A DNA stretch of 64,000 bases from Halomonas sp. HAL1 (GTDB taxonomy: Bacteria; Pseudomonadota; Gammaproteobacteria; Pseudomonadales; Halomonadaceae). The stretch spans positions 1,798,001 to 1,862,000 of the forward strand of contig NZ_CP130610.1 in NCBI RefSeq assembly GCF_030544485.1, written 5' to 3'. The notes under the pieces are model-generated. The model was not told the DNA's origin. It ran no database searches and was given only the letters and a program-made list of their open reading frames with translations. Numbering within the stretch: the stretch's first letter is position 1; each line of letters begins with the position of its first letter. The position numbers were made by a program, and so were the translations under genes. This document shows positions 8,285 through 17,793 of this stretch, in pieces.

Positions 8285-8298
8285 TGACTAGTTAGTCA
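8285..8298. promoter_or_regulatory. Palindromic operator candidate
   Basis: TGACTA-GT-TAGTCA is a perfect 6-bp dyad ending 14 bases before the GTG start of the membrane-fusion gene. TetR-family repressors of export operons often bind dyads of this kind, but no TetR gene is visible in the window. A repressor bound here would block transcription or early elongation. Confidence 0.45.
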
Positions 8299-8311
8299 AG
8301 GATGCCGAATC

Positions 8312-9387
8312 GTGCCCTCCACGCTGAGAAAAGTGGTATGGCGAATGTTAATAATTGCCGGTGTTGTATTTATTGCCGGTGTGTTGGTGTGGCTGGAGCT
8401 TCGACCTGAGGGGCTGGGTGATGGTTTTGCCAGCGGTAATGGGCGAATTGAAGCGACAGAGATCGATATTGCTACCAAGCAGGCGGGTCGTATCGAAGCT
8501 GTGCTTGTTGGCGAAGGGGAGCAGGTCGAGCCGAATCAGCTCTTGGCGCGTATGGACACGAAGGTGCTAGAAGCCGAACTGGGGCAGGCCAGGGCACAGG
8601 TTCGACAAGCCGAGAGTGCGAGACGGACCGCCCAGGCACAAGTAGCTCAACGACAGAGCGAAAAAACGGCTGCTGAGGCCGTCGTGCTGCAACGAGACGC
8701 CGAGCTGTTGCAGCGCACAAGCGTTATGATCGCACCCGGGCATTGGTGGCTCGCAATGCCTTGTCGAGGCAGCAACTCGACGATGACTTGGCCAGCCTGG
8801 AGAGTACCGAAGCCGCGCTGGCCGCTGCACGTGCGGGTGTGCTCTCCGCCTTGGCAGCCATCGAGGCAGCCGATTCAAAGGTTATTGAATCACAGGCGGC
8901 CATTGAGGCAGCCAGCGCAACAGTGGACAAGCTGGAGGCAGATCTTGAAGACAGTCAACTGCGCAGTGACCGGGTGGCAAGGGTTCAATATCGTGTCGCC
9001 CAGCCCGGTGAAGTGCTGCCAGCCGGGGGTGTGGTACTCAACCTCGTCGATCTGACCGATGTCTACATGACCTTTTTCCTGCCTGAGCGTCAAGCCGGGC
9101 GTGTTGCGTTGGGTGCCGACGTGCACCTGGTGCTGGACGCAGCACCTCAGTATGTAATCCAGGCTAACGTCAGCTACGTCTCCAGCGTGGCCCAATTCAC
9201 TCCCAAGTCCGTGGAGACAGCTAGCGAACGTGAAAAGCTGATGTTTCGGGTCAAGGCCCGTATCGACCCCGCGCTACTTGAACAGCACCTAGACAAAGTC
9301 AAAACCGGTTTGCCGGGCATGGCCTATCTCAAGCTTGATGATACGCTCGATTGGCCCGACGAACTGAAGGTCAACGTGACGCCATGA
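8312..9387 (+). pseudogene. HlyD-type membrane fusion protein (YhiI-like), split by a frameshift
   Basis: The periplasmic adaptor of a tripartite export system. Frame one gives residues 1 to about 137: one membrane anchor (10-28), a lipoyl-type half motif (GRIEATEIDIATKQAGRIE) and a coiled coil rich in Ala, Gln and Glu. Near 8716-8722 the family pattern leaves this frame and resumes in the -1 frame (KRYDRTRALVARNALSRQQL) to a normal C-terminus at 9387, through the second coiled-coil arm and a barrel domain. One missing base explains it; total length would be about 358 residues, close to E. coli YhiI (355). The stop overlaps the next ATG (ATGA at 9384). Could be a true mutation or a sequencing error. 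Confidence 0.8.
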
Positions 9388-12107
9388 CCATTGATGGATC
9401 TGTAGTGCGGCTGGAAGGTGTCAGCTTGCGCTATGGTTCAGTGCATGCGTTATCCGGTCTAAATTTGGCCATTCCCGCTGGCTGTATGGTGGGGTTGATC
9501 GGGCCCGATGGCGTCGGTAAGTCCAGTCTGATGGCCCTGATTGCCGGTGCCAGAAAAATTCAGCAGGGTAGGGTTGTCGTATTAGACGGCGACATGGCAG
9601 AAGGGCGGCATCGCAAAGAGGTGTGTCGGAGGATTGCCTATATGCCTCAGGGGTTGGGAAAGAACCTCTATCCCACCCTGACAGTCTTTGAAAATCTCGA
9701 TTTCTTCGGCCGTCTATTCGGTCTGGATCGTCAGAGCCGGCATAGTCGTATTGCCGAACTTTTGCATAGTACTGGGCTGGCTAGGTTCACGGAACGCCCT
9801 GTCGGCAAGCTCTCCGGCGGTATGAAGCAAAAGCTGGGGTTATGCTGTGCGCTGATCCACGATCCCGACCTGTTGATACTCGATGAACCCACCACGGGCG
9901 TCGATCCTTTATCACGGGCTCAGTTTTGGGACCTGATTGGGCGGATACGGAGCAAGCGTCCAGGTATGAGCGTGTTAGTCGCCACTGCCTATATGGAGGA
10001 GGCTCGAAACTTCGACTGGTTGGTGGTGATGGATGACGGGCAGGTATTGAATACTGGCGCGCCTAACGATCTGCTGGCAGCGACGGGAAGTGCAACGCTC
10101 GAGGAAGCTTTTATCAGGTTGTTGCCTGAGACTAAACGGCGCAGGTATCGAGAGTTCAAAATATCGCCCCGCCAACCTGATGCCAATATAGCCATCGAGG
10201 CCCATGGACTGACCAAGCGGTTCGGCGATTTTGTCGCCGTGGATCGCGCCGACTTTCGTATCGAGCGCGGTGAAATATTTGGTTTCCTGGGATCCAATGG
10301 TTGTGGGAAGACCACCACGATGAAGATGCTCACCGGGCTACTATCCGCCAGCGAAGGAAAGGCATTGCTGTTCGATAAGCCCGTCGATCCGCGCGATATT
10401 GCTACGCGCAGTCGGGTGGGCTACATGTCCCAGGGTTTTTCTCTCTATACAGAACTGACGCTACGTCAGAACCTTGAGTTGCATGCGCACCTGTTTCATC
10501 TGCCTAAGGCTGAGCGTGCCACACGCGTGAGGGAGATGCTGGATCGCTTTGATCTCACGGCAGTGGCTGACAAATTACCGCCAGCGCTTCCACTGGGAGT
10601 GCGTCAACGGCTGTCGTTGGCGGTGGCAGTTATTCACCGACCTGAGTTATTGATTCTTGATGAACCCACCTCCGGGGTGGATCCGATAGCACGCGATAAC
10701 TTCTGGCTGCTGTTAGGGCAGATCTCCCGTGGAGAGGGAGTGACGATCTTTATCTCCACCCACTTCATGAACGAGGCAATGCGCTGCGACCGGATCGCTT
10801 TGATGCATGCCGGGCGCGTATTGGCTACCGACACCCCTGAGAAGCTACTAGCGTCGCGTGGCTTACCCACACTAGAAGCTACCTTTATGGCGTATCTGAA
10901 AGAGGCTAGTAAGATAGATGAAGCCGAGTCCGAAAAGCCGACGACTACCTCTCTCAAACCGCACCCGCCGACCCGGTCAGGCGGGCTGACCGTTAGCTTG
11001 CGCCGTTTGTTCAGCTATACCCACCGAGAGACCCTGGAGCTACGTCGCGACCCGATACGCGCCACGCTGGCGCTGCTGGGTAGTCTGATCCTAATGTTTA
11101 TCATGGGATATGGCATCAATATGGATGTCGAACATTTGACCTATGCCGTGCTCGACCGTGACCAGACCACGACCAGCCAAGCGTATACTCTCAATCTAAC
11201 GGGATCGCGTTATTTCACCGAAAAGCCTCCTCTGACCGACTACAGCGATGTACAGCAGCGTCTACGCAGCGGCGACATCAGCCTGGCGGTGGAAATTCCG
11301 CCAGGGTTTGGCCGTGATATCAAGCGTGGCAATGTGCCCAAAGTTGCTTACTGGGTCGATGGTTCCATGCCGGTCAGGGCCGATACTATCAAGGGGTATG
11401 TCGAGGGGATTCATGCGGACACCTTGGCTCGCTTGAGCGAAGGGGCTGGAGCTTTTTCTCCTCCCGTCGAGATTGCCATTCGCTACCGCTACAATCCCGA
11501 CGTTAGAAGTCTGCCAGCCATGGCCCCGGCGATGATCCCACTGCTGCTCATGTTGATACCTGCGATGCTGACTGCCTTGGGAGTCGTACGTGAGAAGGAG
11601 CTCGGCTCTATTATCAATCTCTACGTTACGCCGGTTTCTCGGTTGGAATTTCTGCTCGGCAAACAGTTGCCCTACATCATGCTGGCGATGATCAATTTCG
11701 TCACCCTGGTGGCGTTCGCCGTGTTGGCCTTTGGTGTGCCGGTGAAGGGTAGCCTGCTGACATTGAGCCTAGGCGCGCTGCTCTATGTCATCTGTTCCAC
11801 GGGGATGGGATTGTTGATGTCATCGGTTCTGCATAGTCAGATTGCCGCTATCTTCGGTACCGCCATCGCTACACTGGTGCCTGCGATCCAGTTTTCGGGG
11901 CTACTCTCTCCAGTTTCCGCGCTGCAAGGGGGTGCGGCTGTCATTGGACATATCTATCCCACCAGCCATTTTTTGATTATCAGCCGAGGCGTGTTTTCCA
12001 AAGCGCTCAGTCTGGGAGATCTGACACCGTATTTTCTGGCCCTGCTGATCACCATCCCCGTACTGACGTTATTGAGTGTTTTGGGTCTCAGGAAACAGGA
12101 GCGCTGA
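9384..12107 (+). CDS. RbbA/YhiH-like double-ATPase ABC transporter fused to an ABC-2 permease
   Basis: A 907-residue protein with two ATP-binding cassettes and a membrane domain, close to E. coli RbbA (911). Cassette 1 (about 5-235) has Walker [10 protein letters not shown], signature LSGGMKQ and Walker [14 protein letters not shown]. Cassette 2 (about 275-495) has Walker [10 protein letters not shown] and Walker [14 protein letters not shown], but its signature reads LPLGVRQ instead of LSGGQ. The C-terminal part (from about 550) has one early membrane segment, a large periplasmic loop and five later segments, as in ABC-2 exporters. It overlaps the adaptor gene by ATGA and lies 1 base from the next permease gene: an adaptor-ATPase-permease export operon. 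Substrate unknown. Confidence 0.88.
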   Translation: MTIDGSVVRLEGVSLRYGSVHALSGLNLAIPAGCMVGLIGPDGVGKSSLMALIAGARKIQQGRVVVLDGDMAEGRHRKEVCRRIAYMPQGLGKNLYPTLTVFENLDFFGRLFGLDRQSRHSRIAELLHSTGLARFTERPVGKLSGGMKQKLGLCCALIHDPDLLILDEPTTGVDPLSRAQFWDLIGRIRSKRPGMSVLVATAYMEEARNFDWLVVMDDGQVLNTGAPNDLLAATGSATLEEAFIRLLPETKRRRYREFKISPRQPDANIAIEAHGLTKRFGDFVAVDRADFRIERGEIFGFLGSNGCGKTTTMKMLTGLLSASEGKALLFDKPVDPRDIATRSRVGYMSQGFSLYTELTLRQNLELHAHLFHLPKAERATRVREMLDRFDLTAVADKLPPALPLGVRQRLSLAVAVIHRPELLILDEPTSGVDPIARDNFWLLLGQISRGEGVTIFISTHFMNEAMRCDRIALMHAGRVLATDTPEKLLASRGLPTLEATFMAYLKEASKIDEAESEKPTTTSLKPHPPTRSGGLTVSLRRLFSYTHRETLELRRDPIRATLALLGSLILMFIMGYGINMDVEHLTYAVLDRDQTTTSQAYTLNLTGSRYFTEKPPLTDYSDVQQRLRSGDISLAVEIPPGFGRDIKRGNVPKVAYWVDGSMPVRADTIKGYVEGIHADTLARLSEGAGAFSPPVEIAIRYRYNPDVRSLPAMAPAMIPLLLMLIPAMLTALGVVREKELGSIINLYVTPVSRLEFLLGKQLPYIMLAMINFVTLVAFAVLAFGVPVKGSLLTLSLGALLYVICSTGMGLLMSSVLHSQIAAIFGTAIATLVPAIQFSGLLSPVSALQGGAAVIGHIYPTSHFLIISRGVFSKALSLGDLTPYFLALLITIPVLTLLSVLGLRKQER

Positions 12108-12108
12108 G

Positions 12109-13224
12109 ATGGCCAGGCTTGCCAATATTCTGCAACTGGGTATCAAAGAAATACGCAGCCTGTATCGCGACCCGGCTCTGATGTTACTGATCATTTACTC
12201 GTTCACTTTGGGGATCTACCTGAGTGCCACTGGCGAGCCGGAGGCGCCATTCCGAGCTAGCGTGGCCATTGTCGACGAGGATCAGTCTCAGGCATCCTTA
12301 CGTATTGTTAATGCCTTTCAGCTTCCCTATTTTTTGCCGCCTGAATTTATCGATATTGGCCAGATGGATCGTGGCATGGATGCGGGGCGTTATACCTTTA
12401 CACTTAATATTCCTCCTAACTTTCAGCGTGATCTGCTGGCCGCTCGACAGCCGACCATTCAGTTGAATGTCGACGCTACCCAGATCAGTCAGGCATTTAC
12501 GGGAGCTGGGCATATTCAGCGGATTATCAGTGATGAGGTGGCCGATTTCATCGGAACATACCAGCACCCATCGCCGGGCCGCATTGAGGCAGTAGTTCGT
12601 GCTGAATTCAACGCTAATCTCAACCGAAGTTGGTTCGGCGCCATTAATGAAGCTATCAATCAAATCACCATGTTGTCGATTATCCTGACAGGAGCAGCGT
12701 TGATCCGTGAACGAGAGCACGGCACCATTGAGCATTTGTTGGTCATGCCGGTCACCTCGTTCGAGATCATGTTGGCCAAGGTCTGGTCGATGGGGTTGAT
12801 CGTGCTGTTGGCTTCGGTCTTCGCACTACGCATCATCGTCGAGGGTTGGCTGCAAGTACCTCTTCGCGGCTCGCAGACGCTCTATCTTTTCGGCGCCACG
12901 CTACTGCTGTTTGCGACCACATCAATGGGGATTTTTCTGGGCACGTTGGCGCGCTCAATGCCGCAACTGGGCCTGTTAATCATTCTGGTACTGATTCCCC
13001 TGCAGATTCTGTCGGGTGGGATGACCCCGCGTGAAAGCATGCCTGAGCTTGTGCAGCGCATCATGTTTGTCGCCCCGACCACTCACTTTGTCGAACTTGC
13101 TCAGGCCATTCTCTTTCGTGGCGCCGGATTGGGAATTGTCTGGCCGCATTTGTTGGCGCTGGCCATCATTGGCAGCGCGTTTTTTTTGGGCGCCCTTTTA
13201 AGGCTCAGAAAAGCACAAGAATGA
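12109..13224 (+). CDS. ABC-2 type permease, YhhJ-like
   Basis: A 371-residue inner-membrane protein (E. coli YhhJ has 375). One membrane segment near 20-40 is followed by a periplasmic domain of about 150 residues, then five segments from about 180 on, with the ABC-2 motif EREHGTIEHLLVMPVT. Start at 12109 directly follows the stop of the ATPase gene (GAGCGCTGAG then ATG), so translation is coupled. It should pair with the membrane half of the RbbA-like protein to form the channel. It converges on ftsH with six bases between stops. Confidence 0.88.
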   Translation: MARLANILQLGIKEIRSLYRDPALMLLIIYSFTLGIYLSATGEPEAPFRASVAIVDEDQSQASLRIVNAFQLPYFLPPEFIDIGQMDRGMDAGRYTFTLNIPPNFQRDLLAARQPTIQLNVDATQISQAFTGAGHIQRIISDEVADFIGTYQHPSPGRIEAVVRAEFNANLNRSWFGAINEAINQITMLSIILTGAALIREREHGTIEHLLVMPVTSFEIMLAKVWSMGLIVLLASVFALRIIVEGWLQVPLRGSQTLYLFGATLLLFATTSMGIFLGTLARSMPQLGLLIILVLIPLQILSGGMTPRESMPELVQRIMFVAPTTHFVELAQAILFRGAGLGIVWPHLLALAIIGSAFFLGALLRLRKAQE

Positions 13225-13230
13225 TCCAGC

Positions 13231-15078
13231 TTATATGCGATCCGTCGCTGGCCTGTCAGCTATCTCTACTACTCCCCCGATGGGCGGAAAATCTTGGGCG
13301 GTCAGCGTCTCGCGCTCCAGCAGCATGGCGGCACCGGTCTCCAGTACCTGGCGACGGCGGGTCAGTATCTGGGTGGCGCTATCAAAAGCGTCGTCGACCA
13401 GCCTGCGTATGGCAGTATCGATTTCACGGGCTGTTTCCTCGGAGTAGGTCTTGGGCTTTGCGAGCCCAAATTTGTCGCCTAGAAAAGCTTGCCGGTCTTC
13501 CTCATAAATGACTTGACCGCCTTCCTCACTCATTCCGAACCGGGTGACCATGCTACGGGCAATATCGGTCACCTTGGCCAAGTCATCAGCCGCTCCAGTG
13601 GAAATTTCATTGAAAATCATGCGTTCGGCGGCTCGGCCGCCCATCAGCACTGCCATGCGACTCTTTAGGTCGGCAACCGTTTGCAGGAAACGCTCCTCTG
13701 TTGGGCGCTGGATTGTATAGCCCAAGGCGCCCACCCCTCGTGGAATGATAGAGATTTTGTGTACAGGGTCCATTCCAGGCAACGAAGCGGCGACGAGAGC
13801 ATGGCCCATTTCGTGATGCGCTACTACGCGTCGCTCATGTTCATTAAGCACACGGCTTTTCTTCTCCAGTCCAGCAACGATGCGTTCCACGGCGAGTGTA
13901 AAATCGCTTAATGCCACCGCATCGGCATCACGGCGCGTGGCTAGCAGAGCCGCTTCATTGACCAAGTTGGCTAGATCAGCACCGGTAAACCCTGGAGTCA
14001 AGGCGGCTATCTGCTCGGCATCGACATCAGACGCCAACTTGTTGAGGTGTTTTAGATGTACATTGAGAATGGCAATACGTCCCCGACGCTCGGGGCGATC
14101 GACCAAAACCTGACGGTCGAAGCGTCCTGCACGCAGCAGGGCGGGATCAAGGATCTCGGGTCGGTTAGTCGCGGCCAGAAGTACAATCCCGGATGATGTA
14201 TCAAAGCCATCTAGCTCAGTTAGTAGCTGGTTGAGGGTCTGTTCCTTTTCGTCATGACCGCCACCGAGCATACCAAGCCCTCGGGCGCCGCCGAGGGCAT
14301 CCAGCTCATCAATAAAAATGATACACGGCGTGGCTTTTGCAGCTTGCTCAAAGAGGTCTCTAACTCGGGCTGCCCCCACGCCGACGAACATCTCTACGAA
14401 CTCGGACCCTGAAATCGAAAAGAAGGGAACGCCAGCTTCGCCAGCCACGGCACGGGCCAGCAGCGTCTTGCCAGTGCCAGGAGGGCCAACCAGAAGGATG
14501 CCCTTCGGCACGTGAGCCCCCAGGCGACCATAACGCTGAGGGTCGCGCAAAAAGGCCACTACTTCCTTGAGTTCATCCTTGGCTTCGTCAATGCCAGCCA
14601 CGTCGGCGAAGGTCACCTTGGTTTCGGTCTCAACATAAACACGGGCTTTCGATTTGCCCAGTGTCATCATGCTGCCGAAGCCTCCCTGACTTGATACCAT
14701 ACGGCGTAGGAAAAATCCCCAGATAGCGAATACGAGCAGGAACGGCAAGAGCCAAGAAAGCAGAGAGGTCAGCCATGACTCACTAGGCGCACCATTGAAA
14801 GTGACATCGTATTGGGCTAGCTCATTGGCCAAGGTCGGGTCGATGCGATAGGTGGTGAAGCCAGTAGTACCGTCGGAGAGTGGCGTATTGTAGGTGCCTT
14901 TGATCCGCTCTGAACTAACATCAAGCGTGTTGATGATGCCTTGCTCAAGATGATGACGAAACTCGGAATAGGGAATCGGTTCGTAGGAACGCCCCTCCGC
15001 AATGAAATCCTGAACCAATAGGACAAAAATATAGCCGAAAATAAAAAAGAGGATATATGCTTGGTAACGTTTGTCCAT
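13231..15078 (-). CDS. ftsH: Accessory FtsH membrane AAA+ zinc metalloprotease
   Basis: A 615-residue FtsH: membrane segments at about 8-22 and 104-123 around a small periplasmic domain; AAA+ module with Walker A GPPGTGKT (198-205), Walker [12 protein letters not shown] (253-263) and a second region of homology near 304-320; zinc protease motif HEMGH (422-426) in place of the usual HEAGH. It degrades membrane and short-lived cytosolic proteins. The setting, with no ftsJ/rlmE, folP or glmM nearby and with hsp20, phaC and stress genes around, marks it as an extra copy rather than the housekeeping ftsH. Such extra FtsH copies occur on stress-tolerance islands. The gene downstream on the other strand converges on it. 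Confidence 0.92.
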   Translation of the reverse strand: MDKRYQAYILFFIFGYIFVLLVQDFIAEGRSYEPIPYSEFRHHLEQGIINTLDVSSERIKGTYNTPLSDGTTGFTTYRIDPTLANELAQYDVTFNGAPSESWLTSLLSWLLPFLLVFAIWGFFLRRMVSSQGGFGSMMTLGKSKARVYVETETKVTFADVAGIDEAKDELKEVVAFLRDPQRYGRLGAHVPKGILLVGPPGTGKTLLARAVAGEAGVPFFSISGSEFVEMFVGVGAARVRDLFEQAAKATPCIIFIDELDALGGARGLGMLGGGHDEKEQTLNQLLTELDGFDTSSGIVLLAATNRPEILDPALLRAGRFDRQVLVDRPERRGRIAILNVHLKHLNKLASDVDAEQIAALTPGFTGADLANLVNEAALLATRRDADAVALSDFTLAVERIVAGLEKKSRVLNEHERRVVAHHEMGHALVAASLPGMDPVHKISIIPRGVGALGYTIQRPTEERFLQTVADLKSRMAVLMGGRAAERMIFNEISTGAADDLAKVTDIARSMVTRFGMSEEGGQVIYEEDRQAFLGDKFGLAKPKTYSEETAREIDTAIRRLVDDAFDSATQILTRRRQVLETGAAMLLERETLTAQDFPPIGGVVEIADRPATDRI

Positions 15079-15132
15079 GCTAACCTCAATGCGGCTTACT
15101 AGAGGGCCTGATTGGAGGAGGTTTCGCCCTTG

Positions 15133-15459
15133 TTACAGATCAGCGCAGTTTTTGCAGCGGGTTGTGTAGGGCAAGGCCCTGAGACGATCTGGTGCGATGG
15201 GCTTGCCACATTTCTCGCAGAAGTCTCCGACCTGGGCAGCGATGCGTGCCAAGGCGCGTTCGGCCTGGGCCAGTTCTAGCCTGGCTTCTTCCTCCAGCCG
15301 CGCGACAACTTCGTCGTTTTGAACCTCTAGCGCCTGATCATCAAGATCTTTATTCAGAGCGCCACTGCTTCGATGCTGGTGTTCTTCATAGTGATGGATG
15401 CGGGCTTTGAGCTCTAACCGTAGGTTGTCTAGCCAGGCCTTTCTATCTTGAGTAGACAT
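15133..15459 (-). CDS. DksA/TraR-type C4 zinc-finger protein
   Basis: A 108-residue protein with a helical N-terminal hairpin and a C-terminal zinc finger CEKCG...RCKNCADL (four cysteines, C-x2-C...C-x2-C), the C4 arrangement of DksA/TraR proteins. DksA-like factors enter the RNA polymerase secondary channel and alter transcription under stress. It lacks the long N-terminus of housekeeping DksA (151 residues in E. coli) and is closer in size to the short family members. It lies just upstream of ftsH on the same strand, 54 bases apart, probably in one unit. Confidence 0.82.
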   Translation of the reverse strand: MSTQDRKAWLDNLRLELKARIHHYEEHQHRSSGALNKDLDDQALEVQNDEVVARLEEEARLELAQAERALARIAAQVGDFCEKCGKPIAPDRLRALPYTTRCKNCADL

Positions 15460-15638
15460 GATGTACCCGTTAATGTTGGTTAGTACGTGGCTCTATTGAG
15501 CGGTATATGGCATCTAATACACTTGGTACAGCTCGCGTTATGCTCAAACCTGTTTTAATCGGGCCGACGGTGGCGTTACACCATCACGGCTTTCTGAGTA
15601 AGGTCCAACAGCATGAGCGCTAGAACTTGTAGCTGTGA

Positions 15639-16097
15639 CTAAAGATCTTCCAGCTTTTCCGCGTCTCGTATCATGCGCATGATTTCGTGTTGTTCTAAAG
15701 CGAGGAGGCCATTCAATAATTCCTCGGTGGACGAGACTTCAGCCCGTGTCGATAAATAGCGATAGAGATCAATAATACGATCATGTACTGCTAGCAAAGA
15801 GCGCAGGACATCGTCAGTGCTCATGTTGGCAAAGTCTAAATTACCCAGTGTTTCAAGCTTGAAAGGGTACTTGTCAAAGTATTCTGCACACCACGTTTGG
15901 AGCGTGGCTTTCTCTGCATCTTCCTCGCTCAATGCTATGACCCTGCTAAGTTCTTGTTCATGTTGGGAAAGATAGTCAAGTAACATGCGCAGCTTTTCTT
16001 GCCGGGCATCCATGGCGGCGCGCTTCAGTGTATCGGCCAGATTGGCATGCAATTGCCGGGTCAGCTCCAATATGTCTTTAATGGTTTCAACCGTCAT
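15639..16097 (-). CDS. Hypothetical helical protein (152 aa)
   Basis: An all-helical, acidic, cytosolic protein starting MTVETIKDILELTRQLHANL with no signal or membrane segment. Predicted four-helix pattern: helices near 3-28, 32-55, 60-95 and 100-150, the last with LLALEQHEIMRMIRDAEKLE. The E/H-rich helices recall ferritin- or rubrerythrin-like bundles, but I see no full metal-binding set, so this is only a hint. It is on the same strand as the phasin-like gene (59 bases upstream) and the DksA-like and ftsH genes, and may be co-transcribed with them. Confidence 0.6.
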   Translation of the reverse strand: MTVETIKDILELTRQLHANLADTLKRAAMDARQEKLRMLLDYLSQHEQELSRVIALSEEDAEKATLQTWCAEYFDKYPFKLETLGNLDFANMSTDDVLRSLLAVHDRIIDLYRYLSTRAEVSSTEELLNGLLALEQHEIMRMIRDAEKLEDL

Positions 16098-16156
16098 GCC
16101 CTTGTCCTATCTCAGGTTGGCTCTTGTTGGAAGTGATGCGTTACTGAGCAGAATCT

Positions 16157-16516
16157 TTAGATCTCACACCAAATGCGCTCTCTTAGGTCATCGCTGAGCT
16201 TTGATACCTTACGCGCGCGTTTTAACGTCGCTTCTGTCATATCACCAGTGATTTCATGATAGCAGGACACCATAGACGAAGGTGTTAGCAGACCCTCAAG
16301 GCCCAACATGCAGCTTGTCAGCTTGTTGCAGGAACTCGTCACGGTTGAAAAGAAGTCTAGTTCGTGACGCGTTGCGTCATTCAGTGTCTCTAGCCAAATT
16401 CGCTGCAACTTGATCGCTGTATTAGTGGATTCCATCCACGGTTGAGACCACAAAACGAGCAAGTTTTCTGTGAGAGGTGCTTTCAAAGGCTGTTTTGTAA
16501 GATCTGACGTTACCAT
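16157..16516 (-). CDS. Phasin-like small helical protein
   Basis: A 119-residue protein starting MVTSDLTKQPLKAPLTENLL, after a good AGAGGA site. It is one long amphipathic helical region with WLETLNDATRHELDFFSTVT, a pattern like that of phasins that coat polyhydroxyalkanoate granules. A PHA synthase lies 6 kb away in the same island, which supports the idea. The family call is weak without a profile search; a generic coiled-coil protein is the alternative. Confidence 0.5.
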   Translation of the reverse strand: MVTSDLTKQPLKAPLTENLLVLWSQPWMESTNTAIKLQRIWLETLNDATRHELDFFSTVTSSCNKLTSCMLGLEGLLTPSSMVSCYHEITGDMTEATLKRARKVSKLSDDLRERIWCEI

Positions 16517-16789
16517 TTTATTGTCCTCTTTGAAGGTAAGGCCGTATAGATGGCTTTAATGTTGTTGTAATATTTTATGTTTTTACCAGCCAGCCGACAC
16601 TGACGTTTTATGGTGTCTATACAAAAAGTTAGCTAGAACTCCAATAATAACTTTCAAATAGTATAGACGACATGGGTGCACAAAAATTTGACCGTTGTCA
16701 GCTTTATGGCTTGAAATTTTTTATGGATAGTATGCTTGATTTCAAGGAGAGAGCTGCTGCTAAGGATGGGGTGCCTTGTTGTTTTGAAA

Positions 16790-16824
16790 ATGATAACCTA
16801 AATGATTAGATTTTTAGTTATCAT
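16790..16824. repeat. Inverted repeat in the 17.0-kb promoter region
   Basis: ATGATAAC and GTTATCAT form a perfect 8-bp dyad; with one bulged base the pairing extends by TAAA / TTTA. The whole spans 35 bases. Could be a regulator site or an AT-rich hairpin. Confidence 0.45.
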
Positions 16825-16909
16825 GATAGTGATAAAGTATTAATAGTTGATTAGTTAAAAACAGGTAAGATTTTAATGAGTGTTAATTTTTTAATGTTGA
16901 TATAGAAAA

Positions 16910-16952
16910 TTGACCGGTATCATAGAAAACGAGCTTTACCTCACACTAGGAT
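16910..16952 (+). promoter_or_regulatory. ANR-like site and -10, conserved with the 28.0-kb paralog
   Basis: TTGACCGGTATCAT (8 of 10 to the FNR/ANR consensus) starts 37 bases before a TAGGAT -10. The same layout, with the shared core ATCATAG then GAGCTTT, occurs before the paralogous gene at 28.1 kb. Confidence 0.5.
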
Positions 16953-17006
16953 GCCCTTTGAAAAGCTGCCCATTGTTGGGCTTTTTTTGATGATTAGAGG
17001 GCTTTA

Positions 17007-17510
17007 ATGATGGATAACTTGACAGCACTTACTTATCTACCGCAAGACCAGTTGAGCTTAGCTTATTTGCACGAGGTACGTGAGCTGAATCGCTACCGGG
17101 GCTTGGCACTGAGTTTTCTGCCCTTTGATCCACCTATTAGTCGCCTGATGGATGCGATTGGTATGGAGTGTGTGCACAGACTCTGCAGTTTGCAGGAAGT
17201 GGCTAGTCAGATGGAGCTTGGCGCTTGCGCAAATGCTAACCAGCAAAAGGAGCCTCCTTTTTTTAATAAAGTTAATAAGCACCTCTTCGTTGTTGATGAA
17301 AATATGGGGAAATACCTACTAGCAAATGCCGAAAAATCCGCTGAAGCGACGTGTACGTTCTTTGGTTGGCTGCTGGAAACAAATGCGACGCCTGAGCTAC
17401 ATCAGCCATTATTCGACTTTGTGACACAGAAAACGAAAGAGTGCCATGTGCTTCGGGAGTGTCGTGAGCAGTGGGGAGTAGGCTCTTCTAAGTTAAGTCT
17501 TGCGATGTGA
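17007..17510 (+). CDS. Ferritin-like helical protein, paralog A
   Basis: A 167-residue cytosolic protein, mostly helical. It shares a long block with the gene at 28108: RYRGLALSFLPFDPPISRLM (about 29-48), then AIGMEC-x-HR and LQEVASQMEL. The E-x-x-H inside GMECVHR is the type of metal-ligand pair found in ferritin-like diiron helices; a second acidic/His site is ECH near 150, in KTKECHVLRECREQW. Two ATGs (17007, 17010) follow GAGGG. No catalytic function can be assigned; an iron- or redox-linked stress role is inferred. It stands alone on the plus strand with an ANR-like promoter. Confidence 0.6.
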   Translation: MMDNLTALTYLPQDQLSLAYLHEVRELNRYRGLALSFLPFDPPISRLMDAIGMECVHRLCSLQEVASQMELGACANANQQKEPPFFNKVNKHLFVVDENMGKYLLANAEKSAEATCTFFGWLLETNATPELHQPLFDFVTQKTKECHVLRECREQWGVGSSKLSLAM

Positions 17511-17793
17511 TTAAAGCGCCGCTTTGTACACAACATATGTCAGCGGAGGAGCATATTTCTACTGACGCAGAGTGAGCTACGTTGAGAGGTTTTTTTTGCG
17601 CTAGATCAATACTGTTATGGGTAAGTGCTTTTATTTGCTTGGAGAGCTTCTCTTCAAGAGAGCTTACACTATAACTATTCATACTCTACTAATAGTCGCT
17701 GTGGTCGAGGCATGGGTTTGTGCAAAAAATAGCGCACAAAAGCTAGGTAAGGGACGTTAGTTAAATTGTAGTTTACGTGCTTAGGGAAGTCGC

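Larger units (their letters stand above)
7850..8311. other. Intergenic region upstream of the ABC export operon
   Basis: Beyond the hairpin and the two regulatory candidates listed separately (8191-8204 and 8285-8298), I see no gene in this 462-base stretch. Confidence 0.5.
16517..17006. other. AT-rich divergent intergenic region
   Basis: A 490-base stretch with no gene, much richer in A and T than the genes around it. It holds the inverted repeat at 16790-16824 and the promoter at 16910-16952, listed separately. Confidence 0.6.

Noticed and set aside
17596..17609. ANR-like site TTGCGCTAGATCAA before the alcohol dehydrogenase
   Set aside because: Two mismatches in one half and no well-placed -10, so too weak to list as a feature.
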